Shown here piece after piece: positions 44,181 to 51,976 of a stretch of 64,000 bases of DNA. The translations under genes and the position numbers were made by a program. Position 1 is the first letter of the stretch, and every line of letters starts with the position of its first letter. This stretch comes from Capnocytophaga sp. oral taxon 338 str. F0234 (GTDB taxonomy: Bacteria > Bacteroidota > Bacteroidia > Flavobacteriales > Flavobacteriaceae), in NCBI RefSeq assembly GCF_000192225.1, contig NZ_GL872413.1, positions 2,166,794 to 2,230,793 on the forward strand, given 5' to 3'. Below the pieces are notes generated by a model, which was given only the letters and a program-made list of their open reading frames with translations, did not search any database and was not told where the DNA came from.

Positions 44181-45261
44181 AAATCACCAATGTATTCAAC
44201 AACCTCTCTTTGTAGTTGTATATTTCGTCTAACTCGTCTATAAAAACCTTTTCAGAACTTCCCTTGCCATTATCAAAAAACTCTATATATTTCTTGTTTC
44301 CGTTAAAATGTAAGCGACAAATAGGCTTACGATTGTTATCATCTAACAATATGCCAAAGTACGAAATGGTATCACGGTAGGCAATACGTGAAGCGGGTAC
44401 TTTCTCTCTTACAATTGCTTTAACTATCTGAAAGCCCTCTAATTCTTCATCAGTAGTAATAATCCTATTTTCATCTTCCTCTTCTACCATCTCAGGAGTT
44501 GCAGGCTCTTCTTTGGGGTGAGAAGCCTTACCTTCGTTAATGTCAAGGGCTGTTTTCAATCGGGCATTGACAGTGTCATTAAAATAGGAAGTCATTGCAC
44601 GTTTGAGGTATCCGTGGAAAGTTTCCAAACGATTAGCTGTGATTTGTTTTTCAAAAAATCGACGTGCCAACAATTTTATAAGGTCATCGGAAGGCTCTTG
44701 CATTTCTCTTTCAAATTCATTCCTGAAAGCTCGTACATATTTGAGAGCTTCGGCACTTTCTAAGATGTTATCAAGGCTAAATGTAGCTTTAGAGAACTTT
44801 ACAAGTTCTTTTATAGTGCTATCTTTGAGATTTGCCAAATTAACAGTTAGGAAAGGATTGTTATCCATCACATTTGGCTTTTCAAGGTCTGTATAGAAAT
44901 TGTATATAATTCCGTTAGTTATGATAGCAAAGCGGGTATCTGTTACGTGATAGTAACGGTGGAGTTGTGAGGTGTAAGCGTCAACATTCTCTTTCCAATG
45001 CTTGCATTCTACAATAAGAATTACTTGGTCGTCCTTCTTGATTACGTAATCAACCTTTTCGCCTTTTTTAGTCCCAATATCGGCAATAAATTCAGGAATA
45101 ACTTCCGTAGGATTAAACACATCATAGCCTAATATCTGCAAAAAAGGCATAATAAATGCGTTTTTGGTTGCTTCTTCTGTGCTGATTTGGTCTTTGAGAG
45201 TTTCAACACGACTATAAAGCTGGTCTAACTTAGCTTTAAGCTCTTTTTCTATCTCTTCCAT
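44173..45261 (-). CDS. HsdR-N-type PD-(D/E)XK nuclease-like protein
   Basis: A 362-residue protein with an N-terminal domain like type I restriction HsdR: TEEATKNAFIMPFLQILGYDVF, then the nuclease core Asp71, Glu85 and Lys87 (VECKHW). No helicase motifs follow. The C-terminal part (about 260-362) is a separate beta domain (RIAYRDTISYFGILLDD). Such proteins are common in prophages near the repressor and may act in exclusion of other DNA. It is the first gene of a three-gene leftward unit with the toxin pair. Confidence 0.8.
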   Translation of the reverse strand: MEEIEKELKAKLDQLYSRVETLKDQISTEEATKNAFIMPFLQILGYDVFNPTEVIPEFIADIGTKKGEKVDYVIKKDDQVILIVECKHWKENVDAYTSQLHRYYHVTDTRFAIITNGIIYNFYTDLEKPNVMDNNPFLTVNLANLKDSTIKELVKFSKATFSLDNILESAEALKYVRAFRNEFEREMQEPSDDLIKLLARRFFEKQITANRLETFHGYLKRAMTSYFNDTVNARLKTALDINEGKASHPKEEPATPEMVEEEDENRIITTDEELEGFQIVKAIVREKVPASRIAYRDTISYFGILLDDNNRKPICRLHFNGNKKYIEFFDNGKGSSEKVFIDELDEIYNYKERLLNTLVIYE

Positions 45262-45279
45262 AGTATTTATAACATTTAC

Positions 45280-46326
45280 TTAAAACCTAATTTTTGAATT
45301 TACAATTTTTTCAACAGTAAATATTTGTAATATATTTTCAAAATCGACAAATTGATCGGGGTATAAAGGATTGAATGAATGACAAGTGATTTGCTGTTTT
45401 TTTTGGTCTATTTTAGTGATTTGCTTAATGATGTAACCGCTTCGTGTGGTAATCACAAATAACTTATTATGCATGGGTAAAGTATCCAATGTGTCTGTAT
45501 ATAAACGTATAAGAACTTCATCATTATCAGAGATGGAACGCTTGGTGCCGTCATCCATACTATCGCCATTGATACGTACGACGAGGTAATTCCCATCTTT
45601 GTACTCACGAGGTACAAGCCTTTTGTGAGTATCGGGGAGGCTTTCAAGGAGAGAGGCGGAGAAATCACCTCCGAGCATACCCGCTGATACAGAAAGGTCA
45701 ACATATTCTACCATCATATATTTTAACTCAGGGACAGGAGATACTTCCTCAGTGCCGTTTTTTGATTTGATTTTGCTTATAGTGTGATTGATGTCCTTTC
45801 CATTGATAAGGTCATTATCAGAGAGGAACATAGCCCCTTTGTTAGCAGTAAGCCATTCCTTATTTATGTCTGGAAAGGTTATGACTATTTCCTCAATGAG
45901 TTCATGTGTTACAATGGTCTCTCCTTGTGATAGGAGCGCTTCATATTGCTTGAAATCCTGCTTCTGGTCATTGGTAATTCTACTTCTTAGGGATATAAAG
46001 AGCTTTTTTAGCTTTTTGAGGATGCTTTTTTGTTGGACGAGAGTTAGGGGTGGGGTTTTTAGCATGGAACCGTTGCCCGTGAGAAGCCAATCCTTGCTGA
46101 TTTCAGGAAAAGCAGTGACAATTTTATCTGCTAATCCCTCTGTTAAATACTTATCTTCCCCTCTTGCAGCAGAAGATAAATTGTTTCTTGAAAAATCTAT
46201 TTTCCCTGCAATAGCTGTTTGTGTTTTATACTCTGTTTTATACTGAATATAGTTAAGGGCTTCTTTTAGTCTATTGACATCAATTTTTTTTATACTACTT
46301 TTTGTCGTATCTAAATTATTTTTCAT
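45280..46326 (-). CDS. Prophage repressor, duplicated N-terminal unit and S24 peptidase domain
   Basis: A 348-residue CI-like repressor. Residues about 17-90 form a phage HTH unit ending PEISKDWLLTGNGSML. A second, diverged copy spans about 100-170 and ends PDINKEWLTANKGAMF. The C-terminal S24/LexA-type domain has an Ala-Gly cleavage site (LSVSAGML), the catalytic Ser in NGDSMDDG and the Lys in YIIKQI. Such repressors hold the lysogen and are cleaved during the SOS response. Candidate operators at 46,293, 48,491 and 48,522 lie at its own start and at the early promoter. It is related to the chromosomal repressor at 22,660. Confidence 0.88.
   Translation of the reverse strand: MKNNLDTTKSSIKKIDVNRLKEALNYIQYKTEYKTQTAIAGKIDFSRNNLSSAARGEDKYLTEGLADKIVTAFPEISKDWLLTGNGSMLKTPPLTLVQQKSILKKLKKLFISLRSRITNDQKQDFKQYEALLSQGETIVTHELIEEIVITFPDINKEWLTANKGAMFLSDNDLINGKDINHTISKIKSKNGTEEVSPVPELKYMMVEYVDLSVSAGMLGGDFSASLLESLPDTHKRLVPREYKDGNYLVVRINGDSMDDGTKRSISDNDEVLIRLYTDTLDTLPMHNKLFVITTRSGYIIKQITKIDQKKQQITCHSFNPLYPDQFVDFENILQIFTVEKIVNSKIRF
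46293..46309. promoter_or_regulatory. Candidate repressor operator O3
   Basis: TACTACTTTTTGTCGTA: a 17-bp 5-7-5 inverted repeat with one mismatch to TACGA-N7-TCGTA. It lies in the first codons of the repressor gene and covers the -33 element of the divergent promoter. Confidence 0.6.
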
Positions 46327-46333
46327 ACCTTTG
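46301..46333 (+). promoter_or_regulatory. -33/-7 promoter facing right at the repressor start
   Basis: TTTG (46301-46304), 21 bases, TACCTTTG (46326-46333). It overlaps the repressor start codon and operator O3 and precedes the gene at 46,355. Confidence 0.6.
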
Positions 46334-46354
46334 TGCTTTAAAAATTTTGCTGTT

Positions 46355-46660
46355 ATGAATAATAGACATTATGAACTAAGAAAATGGTTGATCCTTAATT
46401 TTAGTTTAGATCAAGCTGAAATTATATATAAACTTATAAAGGACTTTAGCAAAGATGATATTGAGCTTTATAAAACTGTTTGTAATGGTTGTCATATTGA
46501 TACCCTTGAAAGAATGGATTTTGTAAAAGGAAAAACCTCTGAATATACTAAAAATGCATTAAAAATAATGGATCTTTTAGAAAAAGCGGACAGATGTAGA
46601 GACATTATAGCTGAAGAATTTCTAAAATATGTAATAACCAATCCAAAGCTCTTTACTTAA
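46355..46660 (+). CDS. Small protein divergent from the repressor
   Basis: A 101-residue, largely helical protein (LILNFSLDQAEIIYKLIKDF) with no recognised domain. Its position opposite the repressor is where a Cro-like regulator would sit, but no helix-turn-helix is evident. The ATG at 46,355 lies 22 bases after an exact -7 box; an upstream frame would overlap the promoter. The 3' end meets a leftward small frame. Confidence 0.65.
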   Translation: MNNRHYELRKWLILNFSLDQAEIIYKLIKDFSKDDIELYKTVCNGCHIDTLERMDFVKGKTSEYTKNALKIMDLLEKADRCRDIIAEEFLKYVITNPKLFT

Positions 46661-46817
46661 TCCTTGCCTCTATTAGGTATTTGCTTATTTGTTTAAATCT
46701 ATCCACATCTAACCCCTTTATCAATTCAGGGGTTTTTATGCTATAGTATATACTTAGCAAGAGTCCTTTTTCAAATTCAGTAAAAACGATGTCGTTTTTA
46801 CTAAGTACTTCCTCCAT
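46653..46817 (-). CDS. Possible small protein (54 residues)
   Basis: A frame beginning at the ATG at 46,817 (MEEVLSKNDIVFTEFEKG...) and ending RFKQISKYLIEARIK, with a protein-like composition. The same frame is open for another 24 codons upstream without an ATG, so a non-ATG start or a truncated gene is possible. It follows the membrane gene at 46,864 with a shift of frame. A hairpin at 46,711 lies inside it. Confidence 0.4.
   Translation of the reverse strand: MEEVLSKNDIVFTEFEKGLLLSIYYSIKTPELIKGLDVDRFKQISKYLIEARIK
46711..46738 (+). terminator. Possible terminator for the 46,355 gene
   Basis: AACCCC...GGGGTT followed by TTT, about 50 bases after the stop. It overlaps a possible leftward reading frame. 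Confidence 0.45.
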
Positions 46818-46863
46818 AGCTTTTATAACAGAGTTACATGCTGATATTTGATTGCAAGCTACT

Positions 46864-47226
46864 CTATTCCAATGTTTGTAAAGCGAATTTTACATAAGGG
46901 AATGCGTTCTTGTTCATCTCATAATACACCATAGAAAGCTCGTGATTTATTATAAACAGACTATGAGTTCTAAGAAAATCAATTGTCTGTATAGTATTCT
47001 TTATTTCCTTTTGTTCCTCTTCTATTTTCTTCTCAAAACTCCTTACCCCTATAATAGCCCAAATCTGAAAGCCTACTAAAAAGGTAACAATTACTCCCAT
47101 AGTTGTAGCCATAGCCCCGAAGCTATCCCATGTAAAAGGGCTTAGTCTTACCCAAAAAGACAGCCAAGTACCTACACTTATTACGATAGCCACCAGCCCT
47201 GACCAGTTCTTTTTAAAGAATTTCAT
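46864..47226 (-). CDS. Small membrane protein of the lysogeny region
   Basis: A 120-residue protein with two hydrophobic segments (about residues 10-27 and 36-63) and a charged C-terminal helix (RSFEKKIEEEQKEIKNTIQTI). The function is unknown. Membrane proteins next to a repressor can serve in superinfection exclusion, but that is only a contextual guess here. It lies 17 bases downstream of the secreted cargo gene. Confidence 0.65.
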   Translation of the reverse strand: MKFFKKNWSGLVAIVISVGTWLSFWVRLSPFTWDSFGAMATTMGVIVTFLVGFQIWAIIGVRSFEKKIEEEQKEIKNTIQTIDFLRTHSLFIINHELSMVYYEMNKNAFPYVKFALQTLE

Positions 47227-47243
47227 TGTTTTATTATATTTAC

Positions 47244-48443
47244 TTAGTTTAAGTAGTATTTAATCTCTCTAACTCTCATTTTTATAGGAATTGTATTTTT
47301 ATATTCTACTACTTTTATCCAATTTCCTTTATTATCAAAAGTATATTTATATTCAAAAATGTCTCCATTAATTTCTTCTATCTTTGTTAATAATCCTTTT
47401 GAATAGATCTCCTTAGATACTTCATTGTCTTCGATTGATATATCTTCTATGATAGTAGTATCTTCAGAATATTTATATTTTTCTATATTGAAAGGGGTTT
47501 CGTCTTCTTTACAAGAGTATATTTCTTTTATCTTATCTCTATCATATATATATTTATAAACATTTACAAAAGCATCATGCTTACTATTGTTTTCATATTT
47601 ATATCGCTCTGATATACACTTAATTTTCTTACCTAAACTATTATACTCACAATTACTTTCCTCTATAAAATAGTAATCATCTTCTCCATCTAAATCTTTT
47701 GAATATTTATATATTTCACTTCCATTATTATCAAATTTTACTATTTTCTCACTTTTTACATATCCTTTTTCTTCATCTTCATAATACCCCATGTTAATGA
47801 TTCTTACAGAAGATAGAATATTATTATTATATTCATATACATAAGACTCTGATAGGTCTCCCTTATTATTAAATATCTTTATACTTTTTAGATTTTCATT
47901 TTCATATTCAAAAAGCGTTCTTTCCCACATCTCATTTTTTCTATACTTATCTATTTGTTTTACTTTTCTATTTTCATAGGTATATTTACTGTTCAATGGT
48001 ATAGTTTCTTCTGTAAATATTATTTTTTCTTTAACTTCCAACAATCTATGATTATTACCATAGATATAATTAATTATCCAATAGGGAAGTTTAGAAATAG
48101 ACATGTAATTTTCTTTTCGTGTATTTTTCCCGTTTATATCAAAATAATATTTGTATTTTATAGTCCTATAATCACTTAATATATTTCTGTTTAAATACAA
48201 AGATTTATTCCACTTCAATTTTTTATCATCAGGATAACTTTCTATTTCCTCCCCCTTAATTATAGAACCGTTTTTTTCAACTGCTACAAAAGAAAAGTCT
48301 GAAACAGATGATACTTTCCCTTTCAATCCTAATGATTTTAAACTAATAGTATCTGTCTCTATAGTTATTGTACTCTTATACTCTTGTGCTTTAATATTTA
48401 AAGTTAAAGCAAACAATACACTCAAATAGAAAAATTTTACCAT
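47244..48443 (-). CDS. Secreted repeat protein, prophage cargo
   Basis: A 399-residue protein with a signal peptide (FFYLSVLFALTLNIKAQ). The body is built of short beta-strand repeats rich in Tyr, Asn and Lys (YTYENRKVKQIDKY, YVYEYNNNILSSV, CEYNSLGKKIKC, YTFDNKGNWIKVVEY), like the YD/RHS-type repeats of bacterial surface proteins. There is no toxin domain. It is very AT-rich compared with the chromosomal genes. Its place beside the repressor, transcribed against the early genes, suggests a lysogenic-conversion gene. Confidence 0.7.
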   Translation of the reverse strand: MVKFFYLSVLFALTLNIKAQEYKSTITIETDTISLKSLGLKGKVSSVSDFSFVAVEKNGSIIKGEEIESYPDDKKLKWNKSLYLNRNILSDYRTIKYKYYFDINGKNTRKENYMSISKLPYWIINYIYGNNHRLLEVKEKIIFTEETIPLNSKYTYENRKVKQIDKYRKNEMWERTLFEYENENLKSIKIFNNKGDLSESYVYEYNNNILSSVRIINMGYYEDEEKGYVKSEKIVKFDNNGSEIYKYSKDLDGEDDYYFIEESNCEYNSLGKKIKCISERYKYENNSKHDAFVNVYKYIYDRDKIKEIYSCKEDETPFNIEKYKYSEDTTIIEDISIEDNEVSKEIYSKGLLTKIEEINGDIFEYKYTFDNKGNWIKVVEYKNTIPIKMRVREIKYYLN

Positions 48444-48490
48444 TATAAATATTTAAAAACCAACTATTTAAAAACTTTAACACTATTTAA

Positions 48491-48507
48491 TACGACATTT
48501 TTTCGTA
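48491..48507. promoter_or_regulatory. Candidate repressor operator O2
   Basis: TACGA-N7-TCGTA inverted repeat, 31 bp centre to centre from O1 (about three helical turns), between the divergent cargo gene and the early operon. Confidence 0.65.
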
Positions 48508-48521
48508 TAAATGTTTTTTAT

Positions 48522-48544
48522 TACGACAAAAAGTCGTATCTTTG
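48522..48544 (+). promoter_or_regulatory. Early promoter with operator O1
   Basis: The perfect palindrome TACGACAAAAAGTCGTA (48522-48538) overlaps the -7 box TATCTTTG (48537-48544). A bound repressor would block the early promoter. The first ATG follows at 48,572. Confidence 0.7.
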
Positions 48545-48571
48545 CTGCGTCAAACTAAAGTAATTTTCGCA

Positions 48572-48832
48572 ATGCAAAAATACAATTATAATATGAGAAA
48601 AAAAAGAAAAACCAACAAAAAAATGAACAAAATGTACAGAGAGGCAATAACAGGCATATTACCTGATGAGATTGCTGAGAAGATTTTAGACGATAACGAC
48701 TTCAGTTTAGATGTTGCAAAAGTGGCAAAGAAGCGTCAAGTTAGCGTTTTACAGAGTGCAAGAAAAAGAAGTAATAAACTGTTAACTCGTGAACTTAAGG
48801 AATTCTACAATGAGAATGGTTTTGAAGTTTAG
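48572..48832 (+). CDS. First early prophage protein, small and basic
   Basis: An 86-residue protein, strongly basic at the N-terminus (RKKRKTNKKMNKM), with a helical ILPDEIAEKILDDNDFSLDVAKVAKKRQVSVLQSARKR segment that could bind nucleic acid. It is the first gene after the repressed promoter. ATGs at 48,572, 48,593 and 48,623 are all possible starts. No family is recognised. Confidence 0.6.
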   Translation: MQKYNYNMRKKRKTNKKMNKMYREAITGILPDEIAEKILDDNDFSLDVAKVAKKRQVSVLQSARKRSNKLLTRELKEFYNENGFEV

Positions 48833-48837
48833 AAAAA

Positions 48838-49074
48838 ATGAACAACGAAAAAACAAAAAGAAGTCTAAAAAGGAAATTACATCGGTTAGAGACTTTAAAA
48901 TTATGCTTACAATCAGCAGTGAGAAGTCTTACAGATGAAATTATATGTGTGAATGAAGAACTTGCCCTTGTGGAAGGGGGCAAGTCTTCAATAAAAGCTA
49001 AAAAAACTTTTGATATTTCAGATTACACAAGCAAATTTTATGCTGAATTTGAAAAAGCAAGACAGAATAGTTAA
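48838..49074 (+). CDS. Small early prophage protein
   Basis: A 78-residue protein with a coiled-coil-like helix (RSLKRKLHRLETLKLCLQSAVRSLTDEIICVNEELALVE). No family is recognised. It starts 5 bases after the previous gene. Confidence 0.6.
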   Translation: MNNEKTKRSLKRKLHRLETLKLCLQSAVRSLTDEIICVNEELALVEGGKSSIKAKKTFDISDYTSKFYAEFEKARQNS

Positions 49075-49079
49075 TAAAA

Positions 49080-49103
49080 AAGCCTCACACGAAGGCGAGG
49101 CTT
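49080..49103 (+). other. Intergenic hairpin
   Basis: AAGCCTC...GAGGCTT, a 7-bp stem with a 10-base loop and no T run, between two early genes. It may be a weak terminator or an mRNA stability element. Confidence 0.5.
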
Positions 49104-49132
49104 ATAATGAAAACATTAAAAAATAATTAAAC

Positions 49133-49351
49133 ATGGCAAAGATACTACAAAAATTATTTTCTCACAAGTGCAAGGCAAAAAAAGTGCAAGAGAAACAGCT
49201 ACAAGTGATTAACGGCTATTTATGTTATCAAAAGCGCCGTTATAGTGAGTGTAACCAGCGTCAAAAAGAAGATTATAACGCTTATTTTGCTCCTGAGTTG
49301 GAAGAATCCTTCAGGGTAATCCTTAGAAAGACGCAACTAAAATATGTATAA
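49133..49351 (+). CDS. Small early prophage protein
   Basis: A 72-residue basic protein with four cysteines or more spread over its length (HKCKAKK, GYLCYQKRRYSECNQ). The function is unknown. Its last 8 bases overlap the next gene start. Confidence 0.55.
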   Translation: MAKILQKLFSHKCKAKKVQEKQLQVINGYLCYQKRRYSECNQRQKEDYNAYFAPELEESFRVILRKTQLKYV

Positions 49352-49682
49352 GATGAGAGCGTTAACACACTTAGAACTTAAGAGAGTGCTCTTGGAAATG
49401 GAAGAGCGACCTTATTATAGGGGTTATGATTTGTTAGGGACAGACCTTGAATGGCAGGGAGATATAGAAGGAGATTTTGAAACTGAGAAAGAATATGAAG
49501 ATGATTGGTATTGTAGGATTGAGTATGTAATTTCTCCTGATTATGTATATAAGCATTGTGAATATATTAGTAACCACGAGGTAAGTATTACTCGTGTGGA
49601 AGTAAATTTTGAAACAGTAGAGATAAGTTCTTTTCAAGAGGAGTTGCTTGTGAAGGCATTAACAGAGCGGGCAAATGAATAG
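49344..49682 (+). CDS. Early prophage protein, possibly truncated by a TAG
   Basis: A 112-residue acidic protein with no recognised domain (LELKRVLLEMEERPYYRGYDLLG). The TAG at 49,680-49,682 is followed in the same frame by 19 more sense codons (YEFYDDEDLHPDYATSYKW) up to TAA at 49,742, close to the next gene. The extension keeps the acidic, aromatic composition, so the TAG may be a nonsense mutation or a read-through site. A second ATG at 49,353 could also be the start. Confidence 0.6.
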   Translation: MYKMRALTHLELKRVLLEMEERPYYRGYDLLGTDLEWQGDIEGDFETEKEYEDDWYCRIEYVISPDYVYKHCEYISNHEVSITRVEVNFETVEISSFQEELLVKALTERANE

Positions 49683-49759
49683 TATGAATTCTATGATGAT
49701 GAAGACTTACATCCTGATTATGCAACGTCTTATAAGTGGTAATTAAAAAGTAAAAGAAA

Positions 49760-50017
49760 ATGAAAACAGTAGTAGAAAAGGGCAAATGCTATGAGATAGG
49801 CGATTGGCTTTTGCAAATTGACAGAATAGACGAGTGTTATATATGGGGTTTTGGTGCCGATAGTGATAGGGTGATAGGGTTTGTATCCTTCCCTATTGAT
49901 AGCCAAATAACCCGTGAAGTGCCCATCAATGACTATATCGCATATATAGATACAGCAAGGCAAAATGTTGCTTATGAGTATGAGCAGCGACTTTATAATC
50001 AATTCAAGAATAAATAA
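49760..50017 (+). CDS. Small early prophage protein
   Basis: An 85-residue acidic protein (ECYIWGFGADSDRVIGFVSFPIDSQ). No family is recognised. It sits directly before the DUF1351-RecT module. Confidence 0.6.
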   Translation: MKTVVEKGKCYEIGDWLLQIDRIDECYIWGFGADSDRVIGFVSFPIDSQITREVPINDYIAYIDTARQNVAYEYEQRLYNQFKNK

Positions 50018-50037
50018 CATTAAAAATAGATATAGAA

Positions 50038-50907
50038 ATGAATGAGAATTTAATCACCGTGCAGCAGTTGCCTGTAATCCTTTATGAGAGGATAGAGAGT
50101 GTAGGGCAAGAGATTGACAAGCGTATTGCAGCGCTTGAGTTAGACAAACAACTTGTAACAGAGGAGACAAAGAAATCCGTTAAGGAGACAAGAGCCATGC
50201 TCAACAAAGAACTAAAAGATTTTGAAGAGCAGCGCAAACGGATTAAAGAGCAAGTAGCAGCGCCTTATGTGGCTTTTGAGAAGGCATATAACACCTTTAT
50301 CAAAGAGAGGTATGAGAAAGCGGAAGGCATTCTTAAGGTTAAGATTGATGAATTTGACAATCGTCTTAAAGCGGACAAAGAAGCACGTATCAAGGCATAT
50401 TTTGCAGAGCTCTGCCAAGCGAATAATATTGACTTCTTACCCTTTGAAAGGCTTGGATTAAAGATAAACACTACTACCATAGATAAGAATCTGCAGGATC
50501 TTACTAATGGCTATATAGACAATGTGGTTAAAAGCCTTGAATTTATTGATAGCCTTAACGAGACAGCCGAGTACAAAGCGGAGATTCTCACCGAGTACAA
50601 ACAAACGCTTGATGTAACGAGTGCCATGCGTAACGCACAATATCGTAAGCAACAACGAGAATATGAGTTACAGAGACTTGAAGCGCAAAAGGCACGAGCA
50701 GCGCAAGCGAAGGAAGCAGCTGAAGCAAAGGAAGTAACTCCCTTGCAAGCACCTGAAGAAGTGAAGAGAGAAGAACGAATAGAGAAAAAAGAAGAAGAGC
50801 CAGCTACTGAAGAAGTAATACAAACCAGTTTTACAGTACAAGGGACTTATGAGCAACTCAAAGCCTTGAAAGCATATATCATTAGTAACAATATAAAAAT
50901 CCTATAA
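50038..50907 (+). CDS. DUF1351 protein of the RecT recombination module
   Basis: A 289-residue helical protein matching DUF1351: LDKQLVTEETKKSVKETRAMLNKELKDFEEQRKRIKEQV, then a second helical half, a charged coiled coil (about 200-255) and a C-terminal TSFTVQGTYEQLKALKAYI domain. DUF1351 proteins occur next to phage RecT or other single-strand annealing proteins. Here it lies 2 bases before recT, so an accessory role in recombination is likely. Confidence 0.85.
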   Translation: MNENLITVQQLPVILYERIESVGQEIDKRIAALELDKQLVTEETKKSVKETRAMLNKELKDFEEQRKRIKEQVAAPYVAFEKAYNTFIKERYEKAEGILKVKIDEFDNRLKADKEARIKAYFAELCQANNIDFLPFERLGLKINTTTIDKNLQDLTNGYIDNVVKSLEFIDSLNETAEYKAEILTEYKQTLDVTSAMRNAQYRKQQREYELQRLEAQKARAAQAKEAAEAKEVTPLQAPEEVKREERIEKKEEEPATEEVIQTSFTVQGTYEQLKALKAYIISNNIKIL

Positions 50908-50909
50908 AA

Positions 50910-51755
50910 ATGAGTGCAATAACACAAACAACGGACAAAAGATTAGGGAACTTTCTTAATCAAGCTAATACAGCTGACTTTTTGACTAAAACATTAGGTG
51001 CAAGAAAATCGGAGTTTGTATCCAACTTATTAGCCATTTCAGACGCTGATAAGAATCTTTCACAATGTGATCCTTCTGAAGTGATGAAGTGTGCGATGAA
51101 TGCCACAGCACTGAATTTGCCACTGAGTAAGAATTTAGGGTATGCATACGTTATTCCTTATAAGGATTGGAAGACGCAAGAAGTGCACCCGCAATTTCAG
51201 ATAGGTTATAAGGGCTTTGTGCAATTGGCAATTCGCAGCGGTCAATACAGAACGATTAACACTTGCGAGGTGCGAGAAGGAGAGATTAAGCGTAACAAGT
51301 TCACAGGGCATACTGAATTTTTAGGTGAAAACCCTGAAGGCAAAGTCATAGGTTATTTGGCATACATAGAGTTACAAAATGGCTTTCAGCAATCACTATA
51401 TATGACCCTTGAACAGGTTCAAGAGCATGTAAGTAAGTATTCCAAAAGCGGTATAGACAAGGACACTAAAGAATTTAAGGGGATATGGAGAAACGAATTT
51501 GATACTATGGCAAAGAAAACAGTTCTCAAGCTGCTACTGAACCGTTTTGGAGTGCTCTCAGTAGAAATGCAGCAAGCCATAGAGAAAGACCAAGCAGACA
51601 GCGAGGGGCGCTATATAGACAATCCTCAAGGAGGTAGGTATGTACAAGACGCTGTTATCATAGAACAAAGCGAGCCTACTGAGGTAGTAAGTCAAGAAGA
51701 GCCTTCACCAGCTCCTACTAAAGGCATTAAACAAGTAGATTTTAAACAGATGTAA
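50910..51755 (+). CDS. recT: RecT-family single-strand annealing protein
   Basis: A 281-residue recombinase of the RecT family, which anneals complementary single strands in phage recombination. The family core is clear: NLLAISDADKNLSQCDPSEVMKCAMNATALNLPL, then YVIPYKD, FQIGYKGFVQLAIRSGQYRTI, and the C-terminal KKTVLKLLLNRFGVLS. A flexible acidic tail follows (about 225-281). No RecE-type exonuclease is adjacent; the MBL-fold gene next door may supply nuclease activity. Confidence 0.93.
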   Translation: MSAITQTTDKRLGNFLNQANTADFLTKTLGARKSEFVSNLLAISDADKNLSQCDPSEVMKCAMNATALNLPLSKNLGYAYVIPYKDWKTQEVHPQFQIGYKGFVQLAIRSGQYRTINTCEVREGEIKRNKFTGHTEFLGENPEGKVIGYLAYIELQNGFQQSLYMTLEQVQEHVSKYSKSGIDKDTKEFKGIWRNEFDTMAKKTVLKLLLNRFGVLSVEMQQAIEKDQADSEGRYIDNPQGGRYVQDAVIIEQSEPTEVVSQEEPSPAPTKGIKQVDFKQM

Positions 51756-51757
51756 CT

Positions 51758-51976
51758 ATGAAAACGAGTTATTTTACCTTTGGACAATCACACATATACC
51801 GGTTGAATGGTCAATCCTTAGATTGCAATTGTGTGATTAAGATAACAGCCGAAAATCCAAGAGATGTAATGGTTGAGTATTTTGGCTTAGGGTGGGCTTT
51901 TGAATACGATAAATGCCCTGAAATGAAATACTTCCCACGAGGTATTTATAACCTAACAGAGAACAAATGGGAGTAG
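51758..51976 (+). CDS. Small prophage protein between recT and the MBL gene
   Basis: A 72-residue protein (FTFGQSHIYRLNGQSLDCNCVIKI) with no recognised domain. It starts 2 bases after recT and overlaps the MBL gene by 10 bases, so all three genes are translationally linked. Confidence 0.65.
   Translation: MKTSYFTFGQSHIYRLNGQSLDCNCVIKITAENPRDVMVEYFGLGWAFEYDKCPEMKYFPRGIYNLTENKWE

Noticed and set aside
46355-46660. Cro-like repressor
   Set aside because: The position fits, but no helix-turn-helix could be recognised.
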